Shown here: positions 11,760 to 22,269 of the stretch, piece by piece
How positions within the stretch are numbered: position 1 is the stretch's first letter
Layout of the letters: every line of letters starts with the position of its first letter
From: Hordeum vulgare subsp. vulgare
Lineage: Eukaryota > Streptophyta > Magnoliopsida > Poales > Poaceae
Assembly: GCF_904849725.1 (NCBI RefSeq)
Contig: NC_058524.1
Span: 507,268,263-507,332,262, forward strand
Length of the DNA: 64,000 nt
Direction: 5' to 3'
Notes under the pieces: model-generated
Told to the model about the DNA's origin: nothing
The model's database searches: none
What the model saw: only the letters and a program-made list of their open reading frames with translations
Made by a program: the position numbers and the translations under genes

Positions 11760-13181
11760 CTGCAGTGAACATGCAGCTATAGGTGTGTCGTCAAAAGAAT
11801 TGGAATTACTCAAGGTATGTTTGGACTTTTTATACATTAACTTGGATTCCGGATATTTTAGGTGCACAATTCAAAATTAAACTACATGCACATGCTTTGG
11901 TGCACCAAAATGGGATATAAAATCATATATGTGTCCACGGGTTAATGCTTATGTCCCATATCAGAAAATGGGGATGAATATCAAAAACCTCGGCACTTTG
12001 GCTCGTTCGCAAACATTGAGATACTTGGTTTTGAATTTCTAGTAAATCCAAAACTCCTCTGAAATTCATAAACCATGGCATGCTATCATGGAATGGCATC
12101 AACATGTTGTTGTAAAAAATTGACCCATTTGGGCTGGTTTTGGTATAAGCTTCTCGCAAACGAGAGCTTCTCACAAGAAACCTCGTGGTTCCAGTAGGCA
12201 ACGTGTTACTTTTTTGGACGAAATGATATTCGTTGCTTCTTCTTGCTTTCAATTTTTTTTTCTGGTGTCAACATAGAACAACAGGAGTGCCGTGTTAAAT
12301 TTGGGAACTTTTTGGGGTTCATTTCGACATTTTTATACATCAACTAAATTTTCGACTCATTTAAGTGCATAATTCAATTTTGAACTATAGGCACATGCTC
12401 CAGTGCATAAAAATTGGTTGAAAAATGAAATGTGTCTCCATGGTTCTATGCTTAGGTCCCATGCGAGAAATGGGAATGAATGTCAAATAGCTTGGCACGG
12501 TCGCTTGGCCGGAAACATTAAGATACATGGTTTGAAAATTCAAGTAAATCCAAAACTCGTCTGAAATTCATGAAACTTGGCATGCTATCATGGAATGGCA
12601 TCAACATGGTGCGGTAAAAAATTGTCCTATTTGGGGCAGTTTTGTGTATAAGCATCTCACAAACGAGAGCTTCTCGCAACAAGCCTCATGGTTCTGGTAG
12701 GAAACATGTCACCTTTGTGGACGAAACGATATTCGTTGCCTCTTCCTGCTTTCAATTTTTTGTAGTGTCAACATAGAACAACCTGAGTATTGTGTTAAAT
12801 TTTTGATTTTGTAGGGGTTCGTTTTGACATTTTTATATGTTAACTAAGTTTTCTAGGCATTTTATGTGGACAACTAAAATTTGAACTATACGACACATGC
12901 TCTAGTGTAGAAAAATTGGTTGAAAAATCAAACGTGTGTCCTTGCGTGCATGCTTAGGTCCTAAGCAAGAAATGTAAATGAACTTCAAACACCCCATCAT
13001 CATGCATCAGCCTCACACATTGACATACTTGGTCTTAAAATTCTAGAAAATCCAAAACTCTTGTGAAATTCTGAAACATGGCATGCTATCATTGAATGGC
13101 GTCAACATGTTGTGCTAAAAAGTTTGTCCCGTTTGGGGAAGGTTTGGTACAAGCTTCTCACAAACCAGAGCTTCCCACAAC
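11760..13181. repeat. Tandem repeat, unit about 502 bp (left part, nearly three units)
   Basis: The landmark TGGCATGCTATCATGGAATG and its flanks recur near 12074, 12577 and 13078, a period of 502 bp. Each unit also carries the motifs GACGAAACGATATTCGTTGC, CACATGCTCTAGTG and AATCCAAAACTC. Copies have diverged by substitutions and small indels. The array continues after the CACTA insertion at 20526. I do not recognise the family. No conserved open frame runs through the units. Confidence 0.8.
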
Positions 13182-13184
13182 AAG
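13182..13184. other. Target-site duplication AAG, left copy
   Basis: The three bases before the CACTA element match 20523-20525. A 3-bp duplication is the rule for CACTA (En/Spm) transposons. Confidence 0.85.
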
Positions 13185-13203
13185 CACTACAGGAATCACC
13201 TTC

Positions 13204-13805
13204 TTTGCCGTCTGCCATCACAGACGGCAAAGACAAATACCCGGACGACAAAGACAAAACAACAGACGGCAAAGAATCTCACGGCCGGCAAATTTTCTGC
13301 GTCAGCCTACGACGGCATAGGACCTTCTTTGTCGTCTGCCCCCATAAAGCGGACGGCAAATCTCTTTGCCGTCAACTTTCCTGAGGAGCAGTCGGCAAAG
13401 AGTTTGGGACGGCAGCCGAGAGGCGTTGCCTCCGTTAGGGGTTAATGGCAACCTTTGCCGTCTGCCTCCTCGGCAACCTTTGTCGTCCGCCTCCTCGGCA
13501 ACCTTTGCCGTCCGCCTCCTCGGCAATCTTTTGCCGTCTGCCCCCTCGGCAATCTTTGTCGTCTGCTTCCTCGGCAACCTTTGCCGTCTGCCGTGTCCTC
13601 CCCTCCCCCCTCTCTCCACTTTTGTATTCTGCCCCCTTCTCTGTTCCCTCTTCTTTGCCGTCTGCCCACCTAGCAGGCAGACGGCAAAGAGACTATATGG
13701 CCAGCTGCTACTGCCCAGGTTGCACAGCTCGGCGCCACGTGGCACCTTTGTCGTCTGCTGGCTGATGGCAAAGGCCTTTGCCATCAGCTGGCAGACGGCA
13801 AAGAG
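13204..13805. repeat. Left subterminal repeats of the CACTA element
   Basis: Copies and variants of TTTGCCGTCTGCC occur in both orientations, clustered at 13204-13350 and 13445-13600, with inverted copies near 13675 and 13790. Inverted pairs can fold into short hairpins. Arginine/proline-rich frames on both strands here are by-products of the repeats. Confidence 0.85.
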
Positions 13806-13810
13806 CCTAT

Positions 13811-14521
13811 GTTGTCACATTTTTATTTATTTTTTCTATTTCACAGCACATATACATATAATTCATAGCACATATATCGTAAATAGATCACAACACATAT
13901 ATGATATACATATAAAGCTCATCAATGCCATTTGTTCATCAACGTACATCCCATATATCAAAAGAACCAACACATACGAAGTTTCATCCATATATACATA
14001 CATATAGTTGCACATATATTGTTCATCAACACATTGTTCATCAACACATACAAAGAACCAACACATTGTTCATCAACTCAAATAAAAACGGAAACTAAAG
14101 CACTCCAACGCCAGCTTCCAAGCATGTAGTACATCCAATCTGCAAAATGGGAATAAGAAAGTAAGTAGAAGAAGAACAACAACATATATATGACAAATAA
14201 GCTAAATTGAAGAAGAAAGAGAAGAAGCAATAAGAGAACAAGGAGAAGAAAAACAAGGAGGAGGAGGAGGAGGGGAAGGGGAAGGAGAAGGAGAAGGAGA
14301 AGAAGAAAAAAGAAGAGAAGAAGAAGGAGAATAAGGAGGAGAAGTAGGAGAGAAGAAGAAGGAGAAGAAGGAGGGCTCCTTCTCCTTCTCCTTCTTCTTC
14401 TCTTCCTTCTTCTCTTCTTCTCCTCCTCCTTCTTCTTCTTCTCCTCCTCCTCCTTATTCTTCTCCTTCTCCTTCTATTCTTCTTCTCTTCTTCTTCTTCT
14501 TCTTCTTCTTCCTTCTCCTTC
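13811..14521. repeat. AT-rich then purine/pyrimidine-rich spacer in the CACTA element
   Basis: 13811-14130 is AT-rich with repeated ATATACATA and CAACACATTGTTCATCA wording. 14160-14370 is almost pure purine (GAAGAAGGAG type) and 14370-14520 is almost pure pyrimidine, so the two halves are potential inverted arms. No gene is seen. Confidence 0.7.
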
Positions 14522-17500
14522 TTTTTGAGCTAAATATTCCAATTATGTTATTTTAGAGGAAAACAAGCTAAGTATATAATATTCATGAGCTAACCAAGGT
14601 TCTTATGCCATTTTGAGCATATTATGGTATTTTGGAGCTAAATGGTCTAATTATGTCATTGTTGGGTTAATTAAAGCAAGGATAATATGAAAGAGGAGAA
14701 GAAAGAGGAGGAGGAGGAGAAGAAGAAGAAATAAAGAAGGAGGAGGAGGAGGAGAAGGAGGAGGAGGAGAAGGATAGAAGGTCCTTGGCCTTCTCCTCCT
14801 CCTCCTCCTCCTCCTCCTCCTTCTCTTCTTCTTCTTTCTTTTCATTTTGCCTATTTCTTCTCCTCGTCTCCTCTTGTTGGAGCTAAATTACCTAATAATG
14901 TCTTTTTTGAGCTAAATATTCCAATTATGTCATTTTAGAGGAAAACAAGCTAAGTATATAATATTCATGAGCTAACCGAGGTTCTTATGCCATTTTGAGC
15001 TTATTATGGTATTTTGGAGCTAAATGGGCTAATTATGTCATTGTTGGCTTAATTAAAGCAAGGATAATATGAAAGAGGAGAAGAAAGAGGAGGAGGAGGA
15101 GAAGAAGAAGAAATCAAGAAGAAGGAGGAGGAGGAGGCGAAGGAGGAGGAGGAGACGGATAGAAGGTCCTTGGCCTTCTCCTCCTCCTCCTTCTCTTCTT
15201 CTTCATCTCTTCTTCTTCTTTCTTTTCATTTTGCCTATTTCTTCTCCTCTTCTCCTCTTGTTGGAGCTAAATTACCTAATTATGCCTTTTTTGAGCTAAA
15301 TATTCCAATTATGTCATTTTAGAGGAAAACAAGCTAAGTATATAATATTCATGAGCTAACCAAGGTTCTTATGCCATTTTGAGCTTATTATGGTATTTTG
15401 GAGCTAAATGGGCTAATTATGTCATTGTTGGGTTAATTAAAGCAAGGATAATATGAAAGAGGAGAATAAAGAGGAGGAGGAGGAGAAGAAGAAGAAATCA
15501 AGAAGAAGGAGGAGGAGGAGGAGAAGGAGGAGGAGGAGAAGGATAGAAGGTCCTTGGCCTTCTCCTCCTCCTCCTCCTCCTCCTCCTCCTTCTTCTCTTC
15601 TTCTTCATCTCTTCTTCTTCTTCTCCTCTTGTTGGAGCTAAATTACCTAATTATGTCTTTTTTGAGCTAAATGGGCTAATTATGTCATTTTAGAGAAAAA
15701 CAAGCTAAGTATATAATATTCATGAGCTAACCAAGGTTCTTATGCCATTTTGAGCTTATTATGGTATTTTGGAGCTAAATGGGCTAATTATGTCATTGTT
15801 GGGTTAATTAAAGCAAGGATAATATGAAAGAGGAGAAGAAAGAGGAGGAGCAGGAGAAGAAGAAGAAATCAAGAAGGAGGAGGAGGAGGAGGAGAAGGAG
15901 GAGGAGGAGAAGGATAGAAGGTCCTTGGCCTTCTCCTCCTCCTCCTCCTCCTCCTCCTCCTCCTTCTTCTCTTCTTCTTCATATCTTCTTCTTCTTCTCC
16001 TCTTGTTGGAGCTAAATTACCTAATTATGTATTTTTTGAGCTAAATGGGCTAATTATGTCATTTTAGAGGAAAACAAGCTAAGTATATAATATTCATGAG
16101 CTAACCAAGGTTCTTATGCCATTTCGAGCTTATTATGGTATTTTGGAGCTAAATGGGCTAATTATGTCATTGTTGGGTTAATTAAAGCAAGTATAATATG
16201 AAAGAGGAGAAGAAAGAGGAGGAGGAGGAGAAGAAGAAGAAATCAAGAAGAAGGAGGAGGAGGAGGAGAAGGAGGAGGAGGAGAAGGATAGAAGGTCCTT
16301 GGCCTTCTCCTCCTCCTCCTCCTCCTCCTCCTCCTCCTCCTCCTCCTCCTTCTTCTCTTCTTCTTCATCTCTTCTTCTTCTTCTCCTCTTGTTGGATCTA
16401 AATTACCTAATTATGTCTTTTTTGAGCTAAATGGGCTAATTATGTCATTTTAGAGGAAAACAAGCTAAGTATATAATATTCATGAGCTAACCAAGGTTCT
16501 TATGCCATTTTGAGCTTATTATGGTATTTTGGAGCTAAATGGGCTAATTATGTCATTGTTGGGTTAATTAAAGCAAGGATAATATGAAAGAGGAGAAGAA
16601 AGAGGCGGAGGAGGAGAAGAAGAAGAAATCAAGAAGAAGCAGGAGGAGGAGGTGAAGGAGGAGGAGGAGAAGGATAGAAGGTCCTTGGCCTTCTCCTCCT
16701 CCTCCTCCTCCTCCTCCTCCTTCTTCTCTTCTTCTTCATCTCTTCTTCTTCTTCTCCTCTTGTTGGAGCTAAATTACCTAATTATATCTTTTTTGAGCTA
16801 AATGGGCTAATTATGTCATTTTAGAGGAAAACAAGCTAAGTATATAATATTCATGAGCTAACCAAGGTTCTGATGCCATTTTGAGCTTATTATGGTATTT
16901 TGGAGCTAAATGGGCTAATTATGTCATTGTTGGGTTAATTAAAGCAAGGATAATATGAAAGAGGAGAAGAAAGAGGAGGAGGAGGAGAATAAGAAGAAAT
17001 CAAGAAGAAGGAGGAGGAGGAGGAGAAGGATAGAAGGTCCTTGGCCTTCTCCTCCTCCTCCTCCTCCTCCTCCTTCTTCTCTTCTTCTTCATCTCTTTTT
17101 CTTCTTTCTTTTCATTTTGCCTATTTCTTCTCCTCTTCTCCTCTTGTTGGAGCTAAATTACCTAATTATGTCTTTTTGAGCTAAATTTTCCAATTATGTC
17201 ATTTTAGAGGAAAACAAGCTAAGTATATAATATTCATGAGCTAACCAAGGTTCTTATGCCATTTTGAGCTTATTATGGTATTTTGGAGCTAAATGGGCTA
17301 ATTATGTCATTGTTGGGTTAATTAAAGCAAGGATAATATGAAAGAGGAGAAGAAAGAGGAGGAGGAGGAGAAGAAGAAGAAATCAAGAAGAAGGCGGAGG
17401 AGGAGGAGAAGGATAGAAGGTCCTTGGCCTTCTCCTCCTCCTCCTCCTCCTCCTCCTCCTTCTTCTCTTCTTCTTCATCTCTTCTTCTTCTTTCTTTTGA

Positions 17501-18328
17501 TTTTGGCTATTTCTTCTCCTCTTCTCCTCTTGTTGGAGCTAAATTACCTAATTATGTCTTTTTTGAGCTAAATATTCCAATTATGTCATTTTAGAGGAAA
17601 ACAAGCTAAGTATATAATATTCAATAGCTAACCAAGGTTCTTATGCCATTTTGAGCTTGTTATGGTATTTTGGAGCTAAATGGGCTAATTATGTCATTGT
17701 TGGGTTAATTAAAGCAAGGATAATATGAAAGAGGAGAAGAAAGAGGAGGAGGAGAAGAAGAAGAAATCAAGAAGGAGGAGGAGGAGGAGAAGGAGGAGGA
17801 GGAGAAGGATAGAAGGTCCTTGGCCTTCTCCTTCTCCTCCTCCTCCTCCTCCTCCTTCTTCTCTTCTTCTTCTTCTCCTCTTGTTGGAGCTAAATTACCT
17901 AATTATGTCTTTTTTGAGCTAAATGGGCTAATTATGTCATTTTAGAGAAAAACAAGCTAAGTATATAATATTCATGAGCTAACCAAGGTTCTTATGCCAT
18001 TTTGAGCTTATTATGGTATTTTGGAGCTAAATGGGCTAATTATGTCATTGTTGGTTTAATTAAAGCAAGGATAATATGAAAGAGGAGAAGAAAGAGGAGG
18101 AGGAGGAGATGAAGAAGAAATCAAGAAGAACGAGGAGGAGGAGGAGAAGGAGGAGGAGGAGAAGGATAGAAGGTCCTTGGCCTTCTCCTCCTCCTCCTCC
18201 TCCTCCTCCTCCTTCTTCTCTTCTTCTTCATCTCTTCTTCTTCTTTCTTTTCATTTTGCCTATTTCTTCTCCTCTTCTCCTCTTGTTTGAGCTAAATTAC
18301 CTAATTATGTCTTTTTGAGCTAAATTAC
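14522..18328. repeat. Tandem array of ten ~380-bp units with purine/pyrimidine inverted arms
   Basis: The landmark GTCCTTGGCC occurs ten times, near 14781, 15166, 15550, 15921, 16295, 16681, 17037, 17420, 17816 and 18173 (periods about 356-396). Each unit has an AT-rich part with repeated GAGCTAAAT phrases, then a (GGA/GAA)n purine arm, the spacer TAGAAGGTCCTTGGCC and a (TCC/TTC)n pyrimidine arm. The arms are complementary, so each unit can form a hairpin in RNA or a cruciform/triplex in DNA. Units differ mainly in arm length. The array is cut off at 18328 by the captured coding fragment. The Lys/Arg/Glu-Pro-rich frames here are not genes. Confidence 0.93.
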
Positions 18329-19134
18329 CGCCCCGCTGGGTCCCAACCCCCGCCGCCGTGCGTCGCCCCCACTACCTACGGGCCGCCGTCGCTGCCGTGG
18401 GCCACCCCGGCCTTCCAGCCACTCCCCGGAGGGGCGCCGCCACCGCCGCCGCAGCTGCTACTGCAGCACTACCACGCCGTGGGCACTCCCTGGCCGGTGT
18501 GGCCGGCCACCACCGCACCGCTGGGGGGGCTGCCCCAACAGTCGCTACCGGCCACCACGGCGCAGGCTCCGGCGCCGCACCAGCAGCCGCCGCCGCCATC
18601 GACAGCAGCACCTCCAGCGCCCCGAAGCACCGGTCGGCCCCTGCACCAGGTGCAGTTCCCTTCATCGCCATCGCCAATTCCCGCGTGGGCAGCCGGATCA
18701 TCTCCGGGTCCGATCTATACCCAGGCACAGGCACTGCAGCAACCGCCCGGACGGGGCGGCCGCCAGCTCAGTCGACCCGTGCCGACCCTTCCAGCACCGG
18801 GCCGGCCTCCGCTAGCCGCAACGGCCGCACCTCCGGCCGCCACACAGACCTTCCGCAGGTTGTCCCCGGCCGAGCAGCAGGAGCGTCGACGTCAGGGTCT
18901 TTGCTTTAACTGCGATGAGCCCTACATGCCGACACATGTCTGCCCCCGCCTCTTCTACTACACCGAGGCGGACGAGACGAACGACGCACCAGACCCGGCC
19001 GCAGATTCTACGACGACGGCCTGCGTCGTCTCTCTCCACGCCCTCGCCGGCATCCGCCATGAGCGGACCATGTTGCTGCCCGTGACGATCCATGGCGAGC
19101 AGCTGGTCGCCCTGCTGGATACGGGCTCCACTCT
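18329..19134 (+). pseudogene. Captured Ty3/gypsy gag-protease fragment inside the CACTA element
   Basis: A frame of about 269 codons is open from the junction at 18329 to 19134. It begins with a Pro/Ala/Gln-rich linker typical of the gag C-terminus. A zinc knuckle follows (CFNCDEPYMPTHVC, Cys-x2-Cys-x7-His-x-Cys), then RLFYYTEAD, then SLHALAGIRHERTMLLPVTI, and it stops right after LLDTGST, the catalytic Asp-Thr-Gly of a retropepsin. The order is that of a chromovirus-like gypsy polyprotein. Both ends are abrupt: tandem-array DNA before, TTC-repeat DNA after. No start codon, LTR or downstream pol is present. The absence of stops suggests a recent capture or strong GC bias. High GC contrasts sharply with its neighbours. 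Confidence 0.85.
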
Positions 19135-19463
19135 TCTTATTCTTTTCGTATTTTCCTTTTGCCTTTTCCTTTTATTCCTTCTTATTTTCCTTCTTCTTCT
19201 TCTTCTTTTTCTTCTTCTTCTTCTCCTCCTCCTCCACTAGCTCTTCTTCTTCTTCTTCTCCTTTTTTCTTCTTCTACTTATTCTTCTTCTTCTACTTTTT
19301 CTTATTTTCTTCTACTAAACAGGAAACTACCTACTAAATCTACTAATTAACTAACAGAAACTACCTACTAAATCTACTAATTTATTCTTCTTCTTCTTCT
19401 TCTTCTTATTTTATTTTTTCTTTTTTCCTCTTATTCTTCTTCTCCTTCTTCTTGTTTTCTTCT

Positions 19464-19494
<31 letters not shown>

Positions 19495-19668
19495 TGTTCT
19501 TTTTTCCTCTTATTCTTCTCTTCCTCTCCTATTTTTCTTCTTCTTCTTCTTCTTGGTTCTTCTCCTTCCCTTCCTTTTCCTTCTTCTTCTTTTCCTTCTT
19601 CTTCTTATTTTTTTCTTCTCCTTTCTCCTTCTTCTTCATCTCCTTTCTCCTCCTTCTTCTTCTTCTAA
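19135..19668. repeat. Polypyrimidine (TTC)n-rich tract
   Basis: Almost pure pyrimidine on the plus strand, broken by a duplicated stretch of about 36 bp containing GAAACTACCTACTAAATC at 19321-19383. It encodes Phe/Ser/Leu-rich nonsense frames. The tract can form intramolecular triplex DNA. Confidence 0.85.
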
Positions 19669-19860
19669 ACCTAAACTAACTAAACCTAAACTAAAACTGA
19701 AACTAAAACTAAAACTAAACTAAAACTGAAACTAACCTAACTAAATCTGAAACTAACCTAACTAAAACTGAAACTAACTAAACTAAAACTGAAACTAACC
19801 TAACTAAACCTAAACTAAAACTGAAAGTAAAACTAAACTAAAAGTAAGAACTAATTAAAC
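19669..19860. repeat. Degenerate AAACTAAAACTG short tandem repeats
   Basis: Runs of ACTAAA, AACCTAACT and AAACTGAAACT with a 6-12 bp period. It resembles but does not match the plant telomere repeat (CCCTAAA), so I call it simple-sequence DNA. Confidence 0.75.
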
Positions 19861-19888
19861 AAAAACTATTAAAAAAAGAAGAAACTTA

Positions 19889-20180
19889 CCAGGGGGAGGA
19901 GGCCGGCGGTGGGGTGGGGTGGGGAGGTGGGGTGGGGTGGCGGCGGCGGGGGCGCAGGGAGGAGGAGGAGGGCCGCAGGGGGGGGGGGGCGCAGGGCGGC
20001 GGTGGGGTGGGGAGGTTGGGTGGGAGTGGCGTCGGCGGCGGCGGTGGTGGGGCGGCGGCGGCGCTGGGGGCGCAGGGAGGAGGAGGAGGGCCGCAGGGGG
20101 GCGCAGGGCGGCGGTGGGGGTGGGAGAGAGAGAGAGAGAGTGCGTGGGAGAGAGGAGAGAGGTGGGGCGCGCGGCGGCCG
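19889..20180. repeat. G-rich block with an internal duplication and G-quadruplex potential
   Basis: Many runs of three or more G on the plus strand. A block containing GCGCAGGGAGGAGGAGG and GGGCCGCAGGGGG occurs twice, near 19950 and 20070, each followed by GGGCGCAGGGCGGCGGTGGGG. A (GA)n run lies near 20130. Long Gly/Arg-rich frames are compositional. Confidence 0.8.
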
Positions 20181-20204
20181 TTAACTTTTGGGGGGTCCAT
20201 CCCC

Positions 20205-20515
20205 TTTGCCGTCTGCCACTGATCCCCTTTGCCGTCTGCCACGGACGGCAAAGCTACTCAGGCAGACGGCAAAGGGGTGGGTGGGGCCGGGGTGGGATGG
20301 GGAGAGAGCGGGGGTGGGGTGGGATAGCTTTGCCGTCTGCCATCCCTACCTTTGTCGTCTGTTGACAGACGACAAAGAGGTGGCTGATGGCAAATATTTA
20401 TTTTGCCATCAGCTTCCTCTTTACCGTCTGTTTTTTGCCAACACACGGTAAAGAGGTTCTTCGCCGTCCGCTGGCTGATGGCAAAGATTTGGCAGACGGC
20501 AAATACAGGAATTCC
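20205..20515. repeat. Right subterminal repeats of the CACTA element
   Basis: Repeated TTTGCCGTCTGCC and its reverse complement GGCAGACGGCAAA occur up to the right terminal inverted repeat, with decayed variants such as TTTGTCGTCTGTT. Confidence 0.85.
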
Positions 20516-20522
20516 AGTAGTG

Positions 20523-20525
20523 AAG
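20523..20525. other. Target-site duplication AAG, right copy
   Basis: Matches 13182-13184 on the other side of the CACTA element. Confidence 0.85.
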
Positions 20526-20990
20526 CATCATTGTTCCGGTAGGGAATGTGCCTCATTCGTGGATGAAACGATATTCGTTGCCTCTACTAGCTTTCATTTT
20601 TTTCCTAGTGGGAAAATAGAGCAACATGAGTGTCTTGTTAATATTTGGAATTTTTTGAGGTTCGTTTGGAATATTTTTATAAATTAAGTGAGTTCTCTAG
20701 GCACTTTATGTGCATAATTCAAATTTTAATTACAGGCACATGCTCTAGAGCAAAAAAAAGGGTAGAAAAATCAAATGTGTGTCCTTGGGTGCATGCTTAG
20801 GTCACATGCAAGAAATGGGAATGAACTTCAAACACCTCGGCATCATGCCTCAGCCGCAAACATTAATATACTTTGTTTTTGAATTGTAGTAAATACAAAA
20901 CTCGTCCAAAATTCATGAAACCTCGCATGCTATCACGGAATGGCACCCGACATGCTGTGGTATTTTTCGTGTCCAATTTGAGAGAAAGCG
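20526..20990. repeat. 502-bp tandem repeat, continuation after the CACTA insertion
   Basis: Starts with the second half of the unit cut by the transposon (GATGAAACGATATTCGTTGC at 20560) and runs into a fourth, partial unit with CTCGCATGCTATCACGGAATG near 20922. Subtracting the 7341 bp of insertion plus duplication restores the 502-bp period. The array fades near 20990. Confidence 0.8.
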
Positions 20991-21177
20991 GACTTGAATC
21001 AACAACCAAGAAATGCATTCTGAAACAAATAGTTACCACCTTATCATCTCAAATGTTTGTATAATTTAAAATCATTTGCGTCCTTTTAATCATTCATGTG
21101 ACTCCATGCATCACACTTTTAATGGATATGAGGTGCCGTGCAAACAATTGCTTGAGTAGACGGTAGGCGTGCAAGGG

Positions 21178-21415
21178 AAAATGTGTCGCGTAGGATTTCA
21201 GCGGCTCTTCATCACACAAGTTTTAGATATAACACCCGTATGCAATGTGAGGGCTATGGTCCTTCACCAGCAAGCCAAAGGAAAATTTGTCACGTCGGAT
21301 TTGTGCATATCTTCATCACAATTGAAGATGGCATGCAGAGCGAAAGCTATGGTTTCTTCGCCATTAAGCCAAGAGAAAATGTGGCACATAAGATTTGTAC
21401 GTCCCTTCAACGCAA
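21178..21415. repeat. Three degenerate tandem copies of a ~97-bp unit
   Basis: Phrases of the type GAAAATGTGTCGCGTAGGAT recur at about 21178, 21279 and 21373, followed by a short spacer and CTTCATCAC-like wording. Flanking DNA at 20991-21177 and 21416-21760 shows no feature I can support. Confidence 0.6.
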
Positions 21416-21760
21416 ATGATTAGTTCGGATGACCCGTGTGCTACCACATATTGACAACTTGGTAAGATTTGCATCTGTCATATTGGGTATATTGCCATTT
21501 GTGAAACTGGAAAGATTGACGTTTTTTGATCTAGTAACATTGCCCTTTGTCAACCCTGTAACAATGCCATTTGTCAAAAATTGGATCTAAAAATCACTAG
21601 CACTATCTAATTTTTGCAAACTAAAATCGGTATGCATAGATTTCATTCATATATTAAGCAGTCATTCTTTATACAAATAGTTCAACCCGACACCTGAACG
21701 GATGAAACTTTTCCCCAACTATTACCAACCACATTGTGACATAGCCAGTTTAACTATATA

Positions 21761-22089
21761 CTCCCTCCATTCTTTTATATAAGGTGTATAAATTTCAGCA
21801 CGATGATTAAGACATATAATTGTAGATTAGTTAGGCAAAAATTATACTTGTCTAATACGTGGATTAGCAACAAGTAAATCATTTAGTCTAGGAAAGAAAG
21901 AGATATATACAACCAGAAGAGAGAAATTTCTTTTTTCTCTACAAGGAGAGATCCATGCAATTAGGGAAGAAATACTTTCCTTTCTATAGAGGGACAAGAT
22001 TGGAATTCTAATAAGTTAGAATAAATGCGCCTTATATTGGGGATTTTTTTCAAAAAATAAATACACCTTATATAAAGGAACAAAGGGAG
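21761..22089. mobile_element. Stowaway-type MITE, 329 bp
   Basis: Ends are CTCCCTCCATTCTTTTATAT and, reversed, CTCCCTTTGTTCCTTTATAT, flanked by TA (21759-21760 and 22090-22091). The TIRs continue into TAAGGTGTAT-like inverted sequence. It is larger than the Stowaway at 8231 and a different family. No coding capacity. Confidence 0.9.
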
Positions 22090-22269
22090 TATACTAGTTA
22101 ATTTTAAGTATGTTGTACAGTTCAACCACATCTATAGTCAGATTAAGTGAACAAAATAGCTCCTAAATACTACTACTACAGAGGGGATTTTTACTACTTC
22201 TAGCAGCCTCTCCTTTGCCGAGTGTTCTCAGTTAGAGGCAGATGAGGAGGAGCCTATCGACGAGCTAGA

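Larger units (their letters stand above)
13185..20522. mobile_element. CACTA (En/Spm) DNA transposon, 7.3 kb, non-autonomous
   Basis: The element starts CACTACAGGAATCACC and its other end, reversed, reads CACTACTGGAATTCC. An AAG target duplication flanks it. Both ends carry many direct and inverted copies of TTTGCCGTCTGCC/GGCAGACGGCAAA, the subterminal repeats to which CACTA transposases bind. I find no transposase or TnpA-like ORF, so it is non-autonomous. The interior is low-complexity: an AT-rich part, a tandem array of ten hairpin-prone units, a captured gag-protease fragment, polypyrimidine DNA and a G-rich block. It is inserted in the 502-bp repeat. Removing the element with one AAG restores a continuous repeat unit. 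Confidence 0.93.

Noticed and set aside
13302..14007. Frames of 160 and 213 codons at the CACTA left end
   Set aside because: They are built from the TTTGCCGTCTGCC subterminal repeats, open on both strands, with no transposase motif.
14651..18318. Repeated open frames of 60-80 codons rich in Lys/Arg/Glu then Pro
   Set aside because: They are translations of the (GGA)n and (TCC)n arms of the tandem array. There is no domain, and every unit repeats the same nonsense.
19669..19860. Interstitial telomere repeat
   Set aside because: Units are ACTAAA/AAACTG mixtures, not the CCCTAAA heptamer.
19886..20365. Gly/Arg- and Pro-rich frames up to 148 codons
   Set aside because: Compositional by-products of G-rich DNA, open in several frames at once.
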